A stretch of DNA of 64,000 bases from Microbacterium testaceum (GTDB lineage Bacteria; Actinomycetota; Actinomycetes; Actinomycetales; Microbacteriaceae): assembly GCF_029761935.1 (NCBI RefSeq), contig NZ_CP121699.1, forward strand, positions 2,976,001 to 3,040,000, given 5' to 3'. A model generated the notes under the pieces. It was given only the letters and a program-made list of their open reading frames with translations, had not been told where the DNA came from and did no database searches. A program made the translations under genes and the position numbers. Shown here one piece after another: positions 1 to 8,262 of the stretch (positions are counted from its first letter, which is position 1; every line of letters begins with the position of its first letter).

Positions 1-1
1 G

Positions 2-373
2 GCCATCTTCCTGCTGCACAACTTCATCGCGGAGATCCCGGCCGAGGTCATCGAGGCCGCTCGTGTCGACGGGGCCGGTCACGGACAGATCTTCTTCCGC
101 CTGATCCTGCCGCTCGCGGCCCCCGCGCTCGCCTCGTTCGCGGTGCTCGAGTTCATCTGGGTGTGGAACGACCTGCTGGTGGCGACGATCTTCGCGCCAT
201 CGTCATCGTTGCCGTTGACCCAATCGCTCAACTCGCTGTCGGGCACCTGGGGCGACCAGTGGTTCCTCCAGTCGGCGGGAACGTTCATCTCGATCCTGGT
301 TCCGCTGATCGTGTTCTTCCTCCTGCAGCGCTTCTTCGTGCGCGGCCTGCTGGCGGGTGCCACGAAGGGCTGA
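2..373 (+). CDS. Carbohydrate ABC transporter permease (MalG-type), 5' end missing
   Basis: C-terminal part of a sugar ABC transporter inner-membrane permease; the gene begins before the window. The readable 123 residues start inside the cytoplasmic EAA loop: the segment EIPAEVIEAARVDGAG followed by a Phe-Phe-Arg-Leu-Ile-Leu-Pro-Leu stretch is the conserved site that contacts the ATPase in MalG-like permeases. Two further hydrophobic segments follow, and the protein ends with the short basic/Gly tail RGLLAGATKG typical of MalG homologues. Partner permease and binding protein would lie upstream, outside the window. Substrate cannot be deduced. A strong hairpin at 389-422 follows directly, so this is the last gene of its operon. 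Confidence 0.9.
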   Translation, partial: AIFLLHNFIAEIPAEVIEAARVDGAGHGQIFFRLILPLAAPALASFAVLEFIWVWNDLLVATIFAPSSSLPLTQSLNSLSGTWGDQWFLQSAGTFISILVPLIVFFLLQRFFVRGLLAGATKG

Positions 374-388
374 GCCCGTCACGACCCG

Positions 389-422
389 AGGGGCGCGGCA
401 TCCGGAAGGGTGCCGCGCCCCT
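389..422 (+). terminator. Hairpin terminator after the sugar permease
   Basis: Inverted repeat with 15-nt arms (389-403 and 408-422; one G-U pair in RNA) and a GGAA loop, 15 bases after the permease stop codon. It contains the genome-typical GGCATCC heptamer in one arm. No long U tract follows, as usual in high-GC actinobacteria. Confidence 0.7.
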
Positions 423-489
423 TCAGCGTGCGCAGACGGGCGGATGCCGAGGGCACGCGGTGACGGCGATGCCGGGCCGCGAGAAACGG

Positions 490-541
490 CATCCGTGACG
501 AGACACGGCGCGGCGCCGCGTGTCTCGCAAGATGTGGCGTT
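490..541. repeat. Palindromic repeat, copy A
   Basis: First of two related ~50-nt elements in the 341-base intergenic space between the sugar permease and the DUF305 gene. Core is GAGACACG ... CGTGTCTC (500-526) around a GC-rich centre; it is preceded by CGTGAC and followed by CGCAAG and a GGCGTTT box. Copy B at 618-668 shares core and flanks. The spacer between the copies holds a short run of GGGGCT units (about 549-570). No gene was seen in 374-714. Confidence 0.7.
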
Positions 542-617
542 TATCGCCTGGGGCTGGGGCTGGGGCTGGGGCCGGGACCCGGTCGGGGCGGGGGTGGGTG
601 ACCTGGTGGGAGACGAC

Positions 618-668
618 ATTCGTGACGAGACACGCGGTGAGAGCGCGTGTCTCGCGCGTAAGGGCGTT
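618..668. repeat. Palindromic repeat, copy B
   Basis: Second copy of the element at 490-541. Arms GAGACACGCG (627-636) and CGCGTGTCTC (644-653) pair perfectly over 10 bp with a 7-nt loop. Shared flanks are CGTGAC before and CGC...GGCGTTT after. Most likely a REP-type extragenic palindrome; a role as transcription terminator for the minus-strand DUF305 gene is also possible. Confidence 0.7.
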
Positions 669-714
669 TCTTGCGTCGAGGGGCTCGCGAGCGGGGGGAG
701 CAGCGTCGCCCGCG

Positions 715-1386
715 TCAGGCGCTGCAGGACAGGCGCGACTGGATGTCGCGCATGGCGTCGAGCTCGGCCGACTGGCCGGTCACGATCGCGCCGGCGACCT
801 CTCTCACACGCGCGTCGGAGCCGAGCTCGATGACGGCCTGAGCCATGGGGATGGCGCCCTGGTGGTGGCGGATCATCAGCTCGAGGAACAGGCAGTCCGC
901 GGGGCGCCCCTGATCGCTGCGCAACTCGTCGAGCTGGGCGTCGGTGGCCATGCCCATCTCGGAGAGCAGCTGCTCCTGCGTGAGCGCCGCGGTGTCTCCG
1001 TGGCTGTGCTCGCCGGACTTCTCCATCCACGTCATGAGCGGCTGGCTCGAGGACTGGGGGAGGCCCCACTGCACGAGCCATCCGTACATCTCGCCGCGCT
1101 GGCCCGATTGGGCGGTGGCGATGTCGTACGAGAGCGTGCGGAGCTCGTCGTCGTCGGTCTTGCGGTAGATCTCCATCGCCATGAGCACGGCCTGCGTGTG
1201 GTGCACCTGCATGTCGCGGGCGAAGCCGGCTTCGGCCGAGTTCTCGCCCGGGTGCGCGGGCGCCGCCGTCGCGCCGAACGCCGTGAAGCGTCCGATCGCG
1301 AAGGCGACGGCGATCACGGCGACCGCGACGAGGGCGACGACGACCCAGCGGACCGCGGGACGCGCGACTGGGGCGTCGTCGCTCAT
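715..1386 (-). CDS. DUF305 family membrane-anchored protein
   Basis: 223 residues: an N-terminal hydrophobic anchor (about residues 14-36) followed by an extracytoplasmic DUF305 domain. DUF305 proteins are four-helix ferritin-like bundles rich in His and Met; here the hallmarks are the VHHTQAVLMA segment and the IRHHQGAI segment with its paired histidines, both expected to face a metal site. Function in the family is poorly known, with metal (often copper) handling suggested. The start is the ATG at 1386, which shares its A with the stop of the upstream DUF3105 gene (TGATG), so the two are translationally coupled. The same pairing is common in actinobacteria. Confidence 0.88.
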   Translation of the reverse strand: MSDDAPVARPAVRWVVVALVAVAVIAVAFAIGRFTAFGATAAPAHPGENSAEAGFARDMQVHHTQAVLMAMEIYRKTDDDELRTLSYDIATAQSGQRGEMYGWLVQWGLPQSSSQPLMTWMEKSGEHSHGDTAALTQEQLLSEMGMATDAQLDELRSDQGRPADCLFLELMIRHHQGAIPMAQAVIELGSDARVREVAGAIVTGQSAELDAMRDIQSRLSCSA

Positions 1387-2093
1387 CAGGCCTTGCCCGG
1401 ACCGTCGATGGCGCCCGAGCACGCGGCGTTCGGCTCGGGGGCGTTCTGGCTGCGCCAGTACTCCGTGAAGAACTCCGCGATGCGCGGGTCGTTCGGGTCG
1501 TCGAGTGTGAGCTGGTGGTTCCACGCGCTCACCGCGATGGGGGTGTCCATGTCGGGGTAGGGCGAGAGCAGGGCGTAGCTCGAGGGCATGACCGCCTTGA
1601 GGGCGTCGATGCCGGCCTGGTCGACCCGCGCGGGGTCGTAGGTGATCCACACGGCGCCGTGCTCCATCGAGTGCACCGCGTTCTCGTTCTGCTGGGGCTG
1701 CGTGTAGACGCCGCAGTTGAGCCAGATCGGGTTGTGCGGTCCGCCGGCGGGCGGGTTCTGCTCGTACGTCACCGCGCCCTGCACGTGGTCGGAGCGGTTC
1801 TGGAACGTCTCGACGCCGCTGATCTCGCGGCCGGTGCTGTTGCCGGCCTGGTAGCTCGTGGGGGGAGCGGGGGCGAAGGCGAACGAGGCGATGACGAGGC
1901 CGATCACCGCGACGGCGGCCGTGGAACCCACGACCCACCACACAAGCTTGCCGCGCTTACGCTTCGCGACCTGCTTCTGGTACTCGGCCAGCTTCTCCTG
2001 GCGCTTCTGCTCACGCTGCTGCTTGACCGTGAGGTCGATCTGGGCCTGCTTGGCCGGGTTGCCACTGGCTCGTTTGTCGGAGGGGGAGGTCAT
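1386..2093 (-). CDS. DUF3105 family membrane protein
   Basis: About 235 residues. The N-terminus is highly charged (Lys/Arg/Gln-rich, likely coiled, residues 10-50), followed by one membrane helix (VVGSTAAVAVIGLVIASF) and an extracytoplasmic DUF3105 domain with NPPAGGPHNPIWLNCGVY and HSMEHGAVWITYDP; the His, Met and Cys residues in these motifs are conserved in the family. Function unknown; it forms a two-gene operon with the DUF305 gene, which suggests a shared role at the cell surface. I chose the ATG at 2093; an upstream in-frame ATG at 2135 would add a 14-residue basic extension and has no better ribosome binding site. Confidence 0.87.
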   Translation of the reverse strand: MTSPSDKRASGNPAKQAQIDLTVKQQREQKRQEKLAEYQKQVAKRKRGKLVWWVVGSTAAVAVIGLVIASFAFAPAPPTSYQAGNSTGREISGVETFQNRSDHVQGAVTYEQNPPAGGPHNPIWLNCGVYTQPQQNENAVHSMEHGAVWITYDPARVDQAGIDALKAVMPSSYALLSPYPDMDTPIAVSAWNHQLTLDDPNDPRIAEFFTEYWRSQNAPEPNAACSGAIDGPGKA

Positions 2094-2238
2094 GCGCTGT
2101 GTTCTGTCTCTCTTCGGGGCGGGACACATCGGCATCCGCCGACGCCCCCAGCCTATGCGGGTGAATGGGCCGATGGCCTGGGAGGAACCCGCGAGCCCGG
2201 GATGGTGGGGTGCGGGTGGTCACGGTAGTATGACGATG

Positions 2239-2252
2239 TCGAATCGATTCGA
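2239..2252. promoter_or_regulatory. Perfect 14-bp palindrome, candidate operator
   Basis: TCGAATCGATTCGA is a perfect palindrome between the divergent DUF3105 and drug-exporter genes, 49 bases before the exporter start and followed by a further half-like AGTTCGAC. Such sites are typical of TetR or MarR repressors that control exporters, but no such regulator gene is adjacent. Inferred only from symmetry and position. Confidence 0.4.
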
Positions 2253-2276
2253 AGTTCGACGATCCCCCTCTTTTCT

Positions 2277-2297
2277 CAGCCCGATTCCGTCGGGCTG
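2277..2297 (+). promoter_or_regulatory. Short hairpin at the exporter start
   Basis: CAGCCCGA (2277-2284) pairs perfectly with TCGGGCTG (2290-2297) over a 5-nt loop, ending three bases before the assigned GTG start at 2301. It would lie exactly where a ribosome binding site is expected. It could control translation or indicate that the real start lies further downstream. Confidence 0.4.
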
Positions 2298-2300
2298 TCC

Positions 2301-3662
2301 GTGTTGCGAAACGAAACCAGACGCGTGCTCGATACTGCCTCCCACCCCGTCATCCCCTCGTCGTCCCGCCCCCCGCAGACGAACACCGGCGCGATCCGCG
2401 CGATCGGCAAGAACCCCGCCACGGCGCCGATCGTGCTGCACCCGGGCGACGCCATCCCGGCATCGCGGCGCTTCCTGTACATCCTGGTGCTCGGCGCGCT
2501 CACCGCTCTGGGCCCGTTCACGATCGACCTGTACCTGCCCGCGTTCCCCGTGCTCGAGGCCGACTTCCAGACGACGGCGGCCGCGATCCAGCTCACGCTG
2601 ACCGGCACGATGATCGGCTTCGCGCTGGGGCAGCTCATCGTGGGACCGCTCAGCGACAAGGTCGGCCGCCGCCTGCCGTTGCTCTCGGTCACGGCGCTGC
2701 ACGTGGCCGCGAGCATCTTCGCGGCCTCGGCGCCCACTCTCGAGACCCTCTCGATCGCCCGCGTGCTGATGGGCGCGGGCGCGGCCGCCGGTGGAGTCGT
2801 TGCCGCCGCGATCATCCGCGACCTGTTCGGTGGCCGCCGCCTCGTGGTCATGCTGTCGCGCATGGCGATGGTGTCGGGGGTGGCGCCCGTGCTCGCACCG
2901 CTCGCCGGCTCGGCCCTTCTGCTCGTCATGAACTGGCGCGGCATCTTCGTGGTGCTGGCCGTGTACGGCGCCGTCATGCTCGTCTCGGCGATCCTGTTCG
3001 TGCCCGAGACGCTCCCTCCCGCCCGCCGCGGGGGTCCCGGCGCCACCACCGTTTGGCAGCGCTACGCGAGCGTCTTCCGCGACCGCGTCTTCATCGGCGT
3101 GCTCATCATCGGTGCGATGACCTTCAGCGGGCTGTTCTCGTACCTGTCGGCATCCTCGTTCCTCTTCCAGGTGACCTATCAGTTCAGCGCGCAGGGATAC
3201 GGCGTACTGTTCGCGGCCAACTCGATCGGCGTCGTCGTGGGTGTGCAGGTGGCGTCGCGCCTCGCCGCCCGCTTCGGGCCGCAGTGGGTGCTCGCCGTGT
3301 CGACGGCGGTCCTCGTGCTCGCCGGCGGCGCGATCGTGCTGACCGACCAGCTCGGCCTCGGGCTGTGGGGAACCATCGTGCCCCTGTTCTTCTTCATGAC
3401 CGCGTGCGGTTTCACCTTCCCGTGCGCTCAGGTGCTCGCGCTCGATCGCCACGGCAAGGCCGCGGGGACCGCGCAGTCGATCATCGGCGCGGCGAACTTC
3501 GGTGTGGCCGGCATCATCTCTCCGCTGGTGGGTCTGCTCGCCACCGGTTCGGGCATCACGGCCACGACCATGGCCTCGGTGATGCTGGGATGCGCCCTCA
3601 TCGGCGTGCTGTCGCTGTGGATCCTGGTGCGTCCGCGCACGGTCGAGCGTCTCGCGCCCTGA
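2301..3662 (+). CDS. MFS drug exporter, Bcr/CflA family
   Basis: 453 residues with twelve hydrophobic segments. The start of the first helix (ALTALGPFTIDLYLPAFP) is the Bcr/CflA signature, and the loop between helices 2 and 3 carries the MFS motif GPLSDKVGRR. Members are proton-coupled exporters of drugs or small metabolites (bicyclomycin, sulfonamides, cysteine). Residues 1-50 are a non-conserved cytoplasmic leader, longer than usual; the GTG at 2301 is the most upstream usable start but has no clear ribosome binding site and abuts a hairpin, so translation may begin later (GTG at 2325 or 2428). Transcribed alone, with a GC-rich hairpin after the stop. Substrate unknown. Confidence 0.88.
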   Translation: MLRNETRRVLDTASHPVIPSSSRPPQTNTGAIRAIGKNPATAPIVLHPGDAIPASRRFLYILVLGALTALGPFTIDLYLPAFPVLEADFQTTAAAIQLTLTGTMIGFALGQLIVGPLSDKVGRRLPLLSVTALHVAASIFAASAPTLETLSIARVLMGAGAAAGGVVAAAIIRDLFGGRRLVVMLSRMAMVSGVAPVLAPLAGSALLLVMNWRGIFVVLAVYGAVMLVSAILFVPETLPPARRGGPGATTVWQRYASVFRDRVFIGVLIIGAMTFSGLFSYLSASSFLFQVTYQFSAQGYGVLFAANSIGVVVGVQVASRLAARFGPQWVLAVSTAVLVLAGGAIVLTDQLGLGLWGTIVPLFFFMTACGFTFPCAQVLALDRHGKAAGTAQSIIGAANFGVAGIISPLVGLLATGSGITATTMASVMLGCALIGVLSLWILVRPRTVERLAP

Positions 3663-3671
3663 TCGCCGCCG

Positions 3672-3704
3672 CGGCCCGGCCGGGTCCGCGGACCGGCCGG
3701 GGCG
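3672..3704 (+). terminator. GC-rich hairpin after the exporter gene
   Basis: Nearly symmetrical run built of CCCGGCCGG and GGACCGGCCGGGG with central GTCCGCGGAC, starting about ten bases after the exporter stop codon. Likely an intrinsic terminator. No U tract. Confidence 0.5.
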
Positions 3705-3868
3705 GCATCAGCAGCCGGGAGGGATCGCGATCGCCGCAGAGCGGAATGGCGCCGACGCGGTGGCCGTTGCCGGGCTCGCGAGGCGCACACAGTAGCAGAG
3801 CCATCCCCGGGGGACGCGCGCGGCGTCCACCCATTCCGTCGTCGTCGCGGAGACGGCATCATGAGGCG

Positions 3869-4567
3869 ATGGACGCCTCCGCGATCGACGACGTGCTCGA
3901 CACGCGCCCGCAGCGCTTCCGCGCGACGGTGGGCGTGGTGCTCATCGCCCTCGCGTGCGCGCTGGGCGCGTGGGTGTTCTTCCGCGGGCCCAGTCCCTTC
4001 GCGATCGACGTGTGGTGGAACCAGCTCTTCGCGTCCACGCCGTCTCAGCCCCTGCTGGTCTTCGCGATCGCGATGGACGCCGTCGGAGGCCACCTCACCG
4101 CGGTGCTGATCGTGCCCGTCCTCGGTGCGCTGGCGCTGTACCTGTCGCGCCGACGCTGGTCGGCGCTGTACTTCCTGACCGCTTCGGTGGGAAGCGCCCT
4201 GCTCGTGCAGGTGGTCAAGCACACCTTCGGCCGCGCGCGGCCGGAGGACATCCTCATCGTCAGCGATTACGGATCATTCCCCTCGGGGCATACGGCGAAC
4301 GCGGCGACGATCGCGGTCGTCGCGGTCGTGCTCTTCCCGCACCTCTGGGTGCGGATCGTCGGTGTCGCCTGGGTCGTGCTCATGGCCTTCAGCCGCACCT
4401 ACCTGCACGCGCACTGGCTCTCGGACACCGCGGGCGGCGCGCTGATCGGCGCGGGTGCGGCGCTGATCCTGGCGGCGGCGTTCTCGCGACTTCGAGCGCG
4501 GGATGAAGACCGGCTCGCGATGCGGCGGGCGCGCAAGGCGGATGCCGGGGCGGCGGCCGCGTCGTAG
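3869..4567 (+). CDS. PAP2-superfamily membrane phosphatase
   Basis: 232-residue integral membrane protein of the type 2 phosphatidic acid phosphatase superfamily, which hydrolyses lipid phosphates (phosphatidate, undecaprenyl pyrophosphate) at the outer face of the membrane. All three catalytic motifs are visible in order: KHTFGRARP (KX6RP-type), the PSGH motif in SFPSGHTANA, and SRTYLHAHWLSD (SRX5HXXXD). About six hydrophobic helices. Start is the ATG at 3869, preceded by a weak GAGGCG. The C-terminal tail is Arg/Ala-rich and cytoplasmic. The next gene starts only ten bases after the stop, so the two may be cotranscribed although their roles look unrelated. A role in undecaprenyl-phosphate recycling is possible but not shown. 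Confidence 0.9.
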   Translation: MDASAIDDVLDTRPQRFRATVGVVLIALACALGAWVFFRGPSPFAIDVWWNQLFASTPSQPLLVFAIAMDAVGGHLTAVLIVPVLGALALYLSRRRWSALYFLTASVGSALLVQVVKHTFGRARPEDILIVSDYGSFPSGHTANAATIAVVAVVLFPHLWVRIVGVAWVVLMAFSRTYLHAHWLSDTAGGALIGAGAALILAAAFSRLRARDEDRLAMRRARKADAGAAAAS

Positions 4568-4577
4568 GCTGTCGCGC

Positions 4578-6587
4578 ATGAGCGAGCCCGGCGACGTGCC
4601 CTCCGTATCCTCCGACGAGTCCACGACGGCCGATGCCGAGGTCGCGCGGCTACGCGCCGAGGCGGAGGCGGCCGAGGCCGAACTGCGACTCGCGCGGGCG
4701 CGAGCCGACCTCGCGGCGGCGGAGGCCACCGCGGCGGCGGCGCGGGCTCGAGCGGCCGGGGGTCCGGCGCCGGTGGTGCCGCCGGAGGAGCGCGATGCCC
4801 CGGCCCCGGCTCCGCCGCGCGAAGCGCAGGCGGCGGCTCCTGCCGCGCCCGTTGCCTCGCCCGCTGCGGCACCCGTGAGCGCCGCCGAGCCCCCCGCCCC
4901 GGCCCCGCCCGAAGCCCCGGCGTCCACCGAAGCCTCGACCTCCGCAGACCCTGCCGAGGGCCCGCTCTCCGCCGCCCAGGTCGACAAGATCGCCGCGGGG
5001 TACGCCGCCACCGGAGCCGCCCTCGACTTAGGCGTGCTCGTAAACGGCGGGCCGGTGGCATCCGTCCCCGTCCGCATCCCCCTCGCGATGACCAATCGGC
5101 ACGGGCTCGTCGCCGGGGCGACGGGCACCGGAAAGACGCGCACGCTGCAACTGCTCGCCGAGCAGCTGTCGGAGAACGGGGTCCCGGTGTTCGCCGCCGA
5201 CATCAAGGGCGACCTGTCGGGTCTCGCGGCCGAGGGCACCCCGAGCGAGAAGCTCCTCGCGCGTACCTCCGCGCTCGGTCAGGACTGGTCGGCGCGGTCG
5301 TTCCCGACCGAGTTCTTCGCCCTCGGCGACGACGTCGGTTCGGGGATTCCGGTGCGGGCGACCGTGTCGGGGTTCGGTCCGCTGCTGCTCAGCCGCGTGC
5401 TCGGGCTGAACGCGACGCAGGAGTCCAGCCTGGGTCTCGTCTTCCATTACGCCGACGAGAAGGGGCTGGCGCTCGTCGACCTCTCGGACCTGCGCGCGGT
5501 GCTCACCTACCTCACGAGCGACGAGGGCAAGGCCGAGCTCAAGGGGATCGGCGGGCTGTCGGCGGCGACCGCGGGTGTGATCCTGCGCGAGCTTGTCGCC
5601 TTCGCGGCCGTGGGCGCCGACAGCTTCTTCGGCGAGCCCGAGCTCGACGTCTCGGTGTTCCTGCGGACGGATGCCGCGGGGGCGGGCATCGTGAGCCTGC
5701 TCGAGGTGCCGAACGTGGCGGCGCGGCCCGAGCTGTATTCCACCTTCCTCATGTATCTGCTCGCGGAGCTCTACGAGGCGCTGCCGGAGGTCGGCGACGT
5801 CGACAAGCCCAAGCTCGTGTTCTTCTTCGACGAGGCGCACCTGCTGTTCCGCGACGCGTCGAAGGCGTTCCTCGAGGCGATCACGCAGACCGTGCGGTTG
5901 ATCCGGTCGAAGGGCGTGGGCGTGTTCTTCGTCACGCAGACGCCCAAGGACGTGCCCGGAGACGTCCTCGCCCAGCTCGGCTCGCGCGTGCAGCACGCCC
6001 TGCGCGCGTTCACCCCCGACGACGCCACGGCGCTGCGCGCGTCCGTCCGCACGTACCCGGACTCGGGATACGACCTCGAGCGCGTGCTGCAGGAACTCGG
6101 GACCGGCGAGGCGATCATCACGGTCATGAGCGAACGGGGAGCCCCCACGCCCGTGGCGTGGACGCGCATCTTCGCCCCGCGCGCCTCGATGTCGCCCATC
6201 CCCGCCGCGGCCATGGCGGCGGCGGTGTCGGCATCCCCCCTCTTCTCCACCTACGGCACCCCGATCGACCGTGAGTCGGCGCGCGAGATCCTCGGCGCCC
6301 GCATGCAGGCGGCGGCCGAAGCCGAGGCTGCCGCTGAACGCGCGAAGAAGGAGGCCGCCGACGCCGCAGAGTACGCGAAGCAGAAGGCCGCGATCGATAA
6401 GGCGAACGCCGAGGCGCAGAAGAAGGCGCAACGCGAGTACGACCGCATCCTGAGGTCGACCGCCGCCCCGCGCAGCCGGACGAGCGCCCCCACCGTGGGC
6501 CTCGACGGTCTGCTCGGACGCGGGGCGACCAAGAGCATCGTGAACGGCGTCATCCGCGGACTGTTCGGCAACGGCCGACGCCGCTGA
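4578..6587 (+). CDS. DUF853 / HerA-like ATPase
   Basis: 669 residues. Residues about 13-60 form an Ala/Glu/Arg-rich coiled coil, 60-140 are a disordered Pro/Ala linker, then comes the DUF853 (helicase HerA-like C-terminal) ATPase core with Walker A GATGTGKTRT and Walker B-like LVFFFDEAHLLF, followed by the VTQTPKDVPGDVLAQLGSRVQHALRAF block cut here to its key idea: a sensor/arginine-finger region conserved in HerA/FtsK relatives. A second Ala/Lys-rich coiled coil (residues about 575-625) precedes a short C-terminal tail. The family forms hexameric ring ATPases thought to pump DNA or act on DNA ends, but bacterial DUF853 proteins lack an assigned substrate. No NurA-like nuclease gene is adjacent. 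Confidence 0.88.
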   Translation: MSEPGDVPSVSSDESTTADAEVARLRAEAEAAEAELRLARARADLAAAEATAAAARARAAGGPAPVVPPEERDAPAPAPPREAQAAAPAAPVASPAAAPVSAAEPPAPAPPEAPASTEASTSADPAEGPLSAAQVDKIAAGYAATGAALDLGVLVNGGPVASVPVRIPLAMTNRHGLVAGATGTGKTRTLQLLAEQLSENGVPVFAADIKGDLSGLAAEGTPSEKLLARTSALGQDWSARSFPTEFFALGDDVGSGIPVRATVSGFGPLLLSRVLGLNATQESSLGLVFHYADEKGLALVDLSDLRAVLTYLTSDEGKAELKGIGGLSAATAGVILRELVAFAAVGADSFFGEPELDVSVFLRTDAAGAGIVSLLEVPNVAARPELYSTFLMYLLAELYEALPEVGDVDKPKLVFFFDEAHLLFRDASKAFLEAITQTVRLIRSKGVGVFFVTQTPKDVPGDVLAQLGSRVQHALRAFTPDDATALRASVRTYPDSGYDLERVLQELGTGEAIITVMSERGAPTPVAWTRIFAPRASMSPIPAAAMAAAVSASPLFSTYGTPIDRESAREILGARMQAAAEAEAAAERAKKEAADAAEYAKQKAAIDKANAEAQKKAQREYDRILRSTAAPRSRTSAPTVGLDGLLGRGATKSIVNGVIRGLFGNGRRR

Positions 6588-6600
6588 ATTCCGGAGGACC

Positions 6601-6644
6601 GGAACGGGACGGGATGCCGATCACCCGGCATCCCGTCCCGTTCC
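6601..6644. terminator. Bidirectional terminator hairpin
   Basis: Perfect 19-bp inverted repeat (6601-6619 and 6626-6644) with a 6-nt loop, located exactly between the convergent DUF853 and MHS-transporter genes. Each arm contains a GGATGCC/GGCATCC heptamer, as in several other terminators of this window. Confidence 0.85.
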
Positions 6645-6656
6645 CGTCGTCGGCGG

Positions 6657-8132
6657 TTACGGCCGGTTCAGCTCGAGGGGCATGGTGGACGTGTCGATCA
6701 GCGGATCGTCGTCCTGACGGGCGACGAGCGCCTTCGCCTCGGCCGGGGTCTCGACCGTGGGCACGGAACCGAGCAGGGGGCGCTTGGCCGTCTCGGGCAT
6801 GGCCAGGAGCGCGACCAGCCCCATCGCGGCGAAGAACATGATGTAGAACGCCGGCATGAGCGTGTTGCCCGTCCAATCGATCAGCGCCTGGCTGAACAAC
6901 GGGGTCGTGCCGCCGAACAACGACACCGACACGTTGTACGCGATCGCCATCGCCCCGAAGCGCGAGGCGGTGGGGAAGAGCGCGGGCAGAGTGGATGCCG
7001 CGATGCTCGCGTAGAAGGCCACCGGCACCGCCGCGAGCACCAGGGCGATCATGACGGCCCACAGCTCGCCGATCTGCATGATCAGGAAGGCCGGAACCAG
7101 CAGGACCAGAGCGGACCCGGCGGCCGCGACGTAGATGGGTTTGCGGCCCACCCGGTCGCTGAGTCGGCCGAAGATGGGCAGCATGGCCGACATCAGCAGA
7201 AGAACGGGGATGGTCGCGACGGCCGAGCCCACGTTCGAGATGCCGACTTCTTTCTCGAGGTAGACCGGCATGTAGCTGGTGAGGGCGTATCCCGCGGTGT
7301 TGGTCGCCGCGACGAGGGCGATCGCAATCAGCAGGGGCTTCCAGTGGTGGCGCACGATCCCGACGAGGCCCTGGCGGGACATCGGGTCGTCCGTGTCGAT
7401 CTCGTTCTCGGCCGCGTGCGTCTGCTCGAAGGAGGGGGTCTCGGGGATCTTCAGGCGGAACCAGATCGCGACGATGCCGAGGGGGATGGCGAGCAGGAAC
7501 GGGATGCGCCATCCGTACTCGGTCATCGCGTCGGGGCCCGAGACGTTCGTGACGATGGCCGTGGTGATGGCCACCGCTCCGGCACCGGCGGCGAACCCGA
7601 CGTAGGAGCCCACGTCGAGCCACGACGACCAGAAGCCGCGCCGCTTGTCGGGGGAGAACTCCGACACGTAGGTGGTCGCTCCGGCGTACTCCCCACCGGT
7701 GGAGAAGCCCTGGATCATCTTCAGCAGGTAAAGGGGGACGATCGCCCAGAGCCCGATCTGCGCCGAGGTGGGCAGGATGCCGATGAGCGCGGTGGCCGAG
7801 GCCATCATCGCCATCGTGAGGAAGAGCACCTTCTGCCGACCGATCCGGTCGCCGAGGGGGCCGAGGACGAAACCGCCGAAGGGGCGGACGAGGAAGGAGA
7901 TCGCGAAGCCGAGCAGCGTGACGAGCAGACCCCACGGGTCGGGCAGGTCGGAGGCGAAGACGGCGGTGAGCGTGACGGCGAGGTAGCCGTAGATGCCGAA
8001 GTCGAACCACTCCATGAAGTTGCCGACGACGGTGCCGCCGATGGCGGTGCGCACGCGCTTCTTGTCGACGACGATGACGTCGTCGACTTCGAGCCGGGGG
8101 GCTTCGGATGCCGAGGGGGATTTCTCGTTCAT
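6657..8132 (-). CDS. MHS-family MFS transporter (ProP/metabolite:H+ symporter type)
   Basis: 491 residues, twelve hydrophobic helices. The N-terminal GNFMEWFDFGIYGYLA segment is the signature of the metabolite:H+ symporter family (ProP, KgtP, ShiA), and GPLGDRIGRQKVL and GRLSDRVGRKP are the two MFS A-motifs after helices 2 and 8. ProP-type members import proline/betaine, KgtP alpha-ketoglutarate; the C-terminal coiled coil of E. coli ProP is not seen here, so osmosensing is uncertain. Start ATG at 8132 gives MNEKSPSAS and a 30-residue cytoplasmic head. Monocistronic, convergent to the DUF853 gene and separated from it by a strong terminator. Confidence 0.9.
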   Translation of the reverse strand: MNEKSPSASEAPRLEVDDVIVVDKKRVRTAIGGTVVGNFMEWFDFGIYGYLAVTLTAVFASDLPDPWGLLVTLLGFAISFLVRPFGGFVLGPLGDRIGRQKVLFLTMAMMASATALIGILPTSAQIGLWAIVPLYLLKMIQGFSTGGEYAGATTYVSEFSPDKRRGFWSSWLDVGSYVGFAAGAGAVAITTAIVTNVSGPDAMTEYGWRIPFLLAIPLGIVAIWFRLKIPETPSFEQTHAAENEIDTDDPMSRQGLVGIVRHHWKPLLIAIALVAATNTAGYALTSYMPVYLEKEVGISNVGSAVATIPVLLLMSAMLPIFGRLSDRVGRKPIYVAAAGSALVLLVPAFLIMQIGELWAVMIALVLAAVPVAFYASIAASTLPALFPTASRFGAMAIAYNVSVSLFGGTTPLFSQALIDWTGNTLMPAFYIMFFAAMGLVALLAMPETAKRPLLGSVPTVETPAEAKALVARQDDDPLIDTSTMPLELNRP

Positions 8133-8262
8133 CCTTCTAGCGTCACCCGATCCGCGTTTCGTTTCCAGTCCGGGGCGTGCGCGGGGCGATCGTGCTAACA
8201 ATGCGTCGTGGACGGGCGTCAAGCCCCCGGTGATGTCGCACGTCCGGCGTACGGTGTCGGGC

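Noticed and set aside
549..570. GGGGCT run considered as a G-quadruplex regulatory element
   Set aside because: Too short and placed between palindromes in a region without a nearby start codon; recorded only as part of the repeat region.
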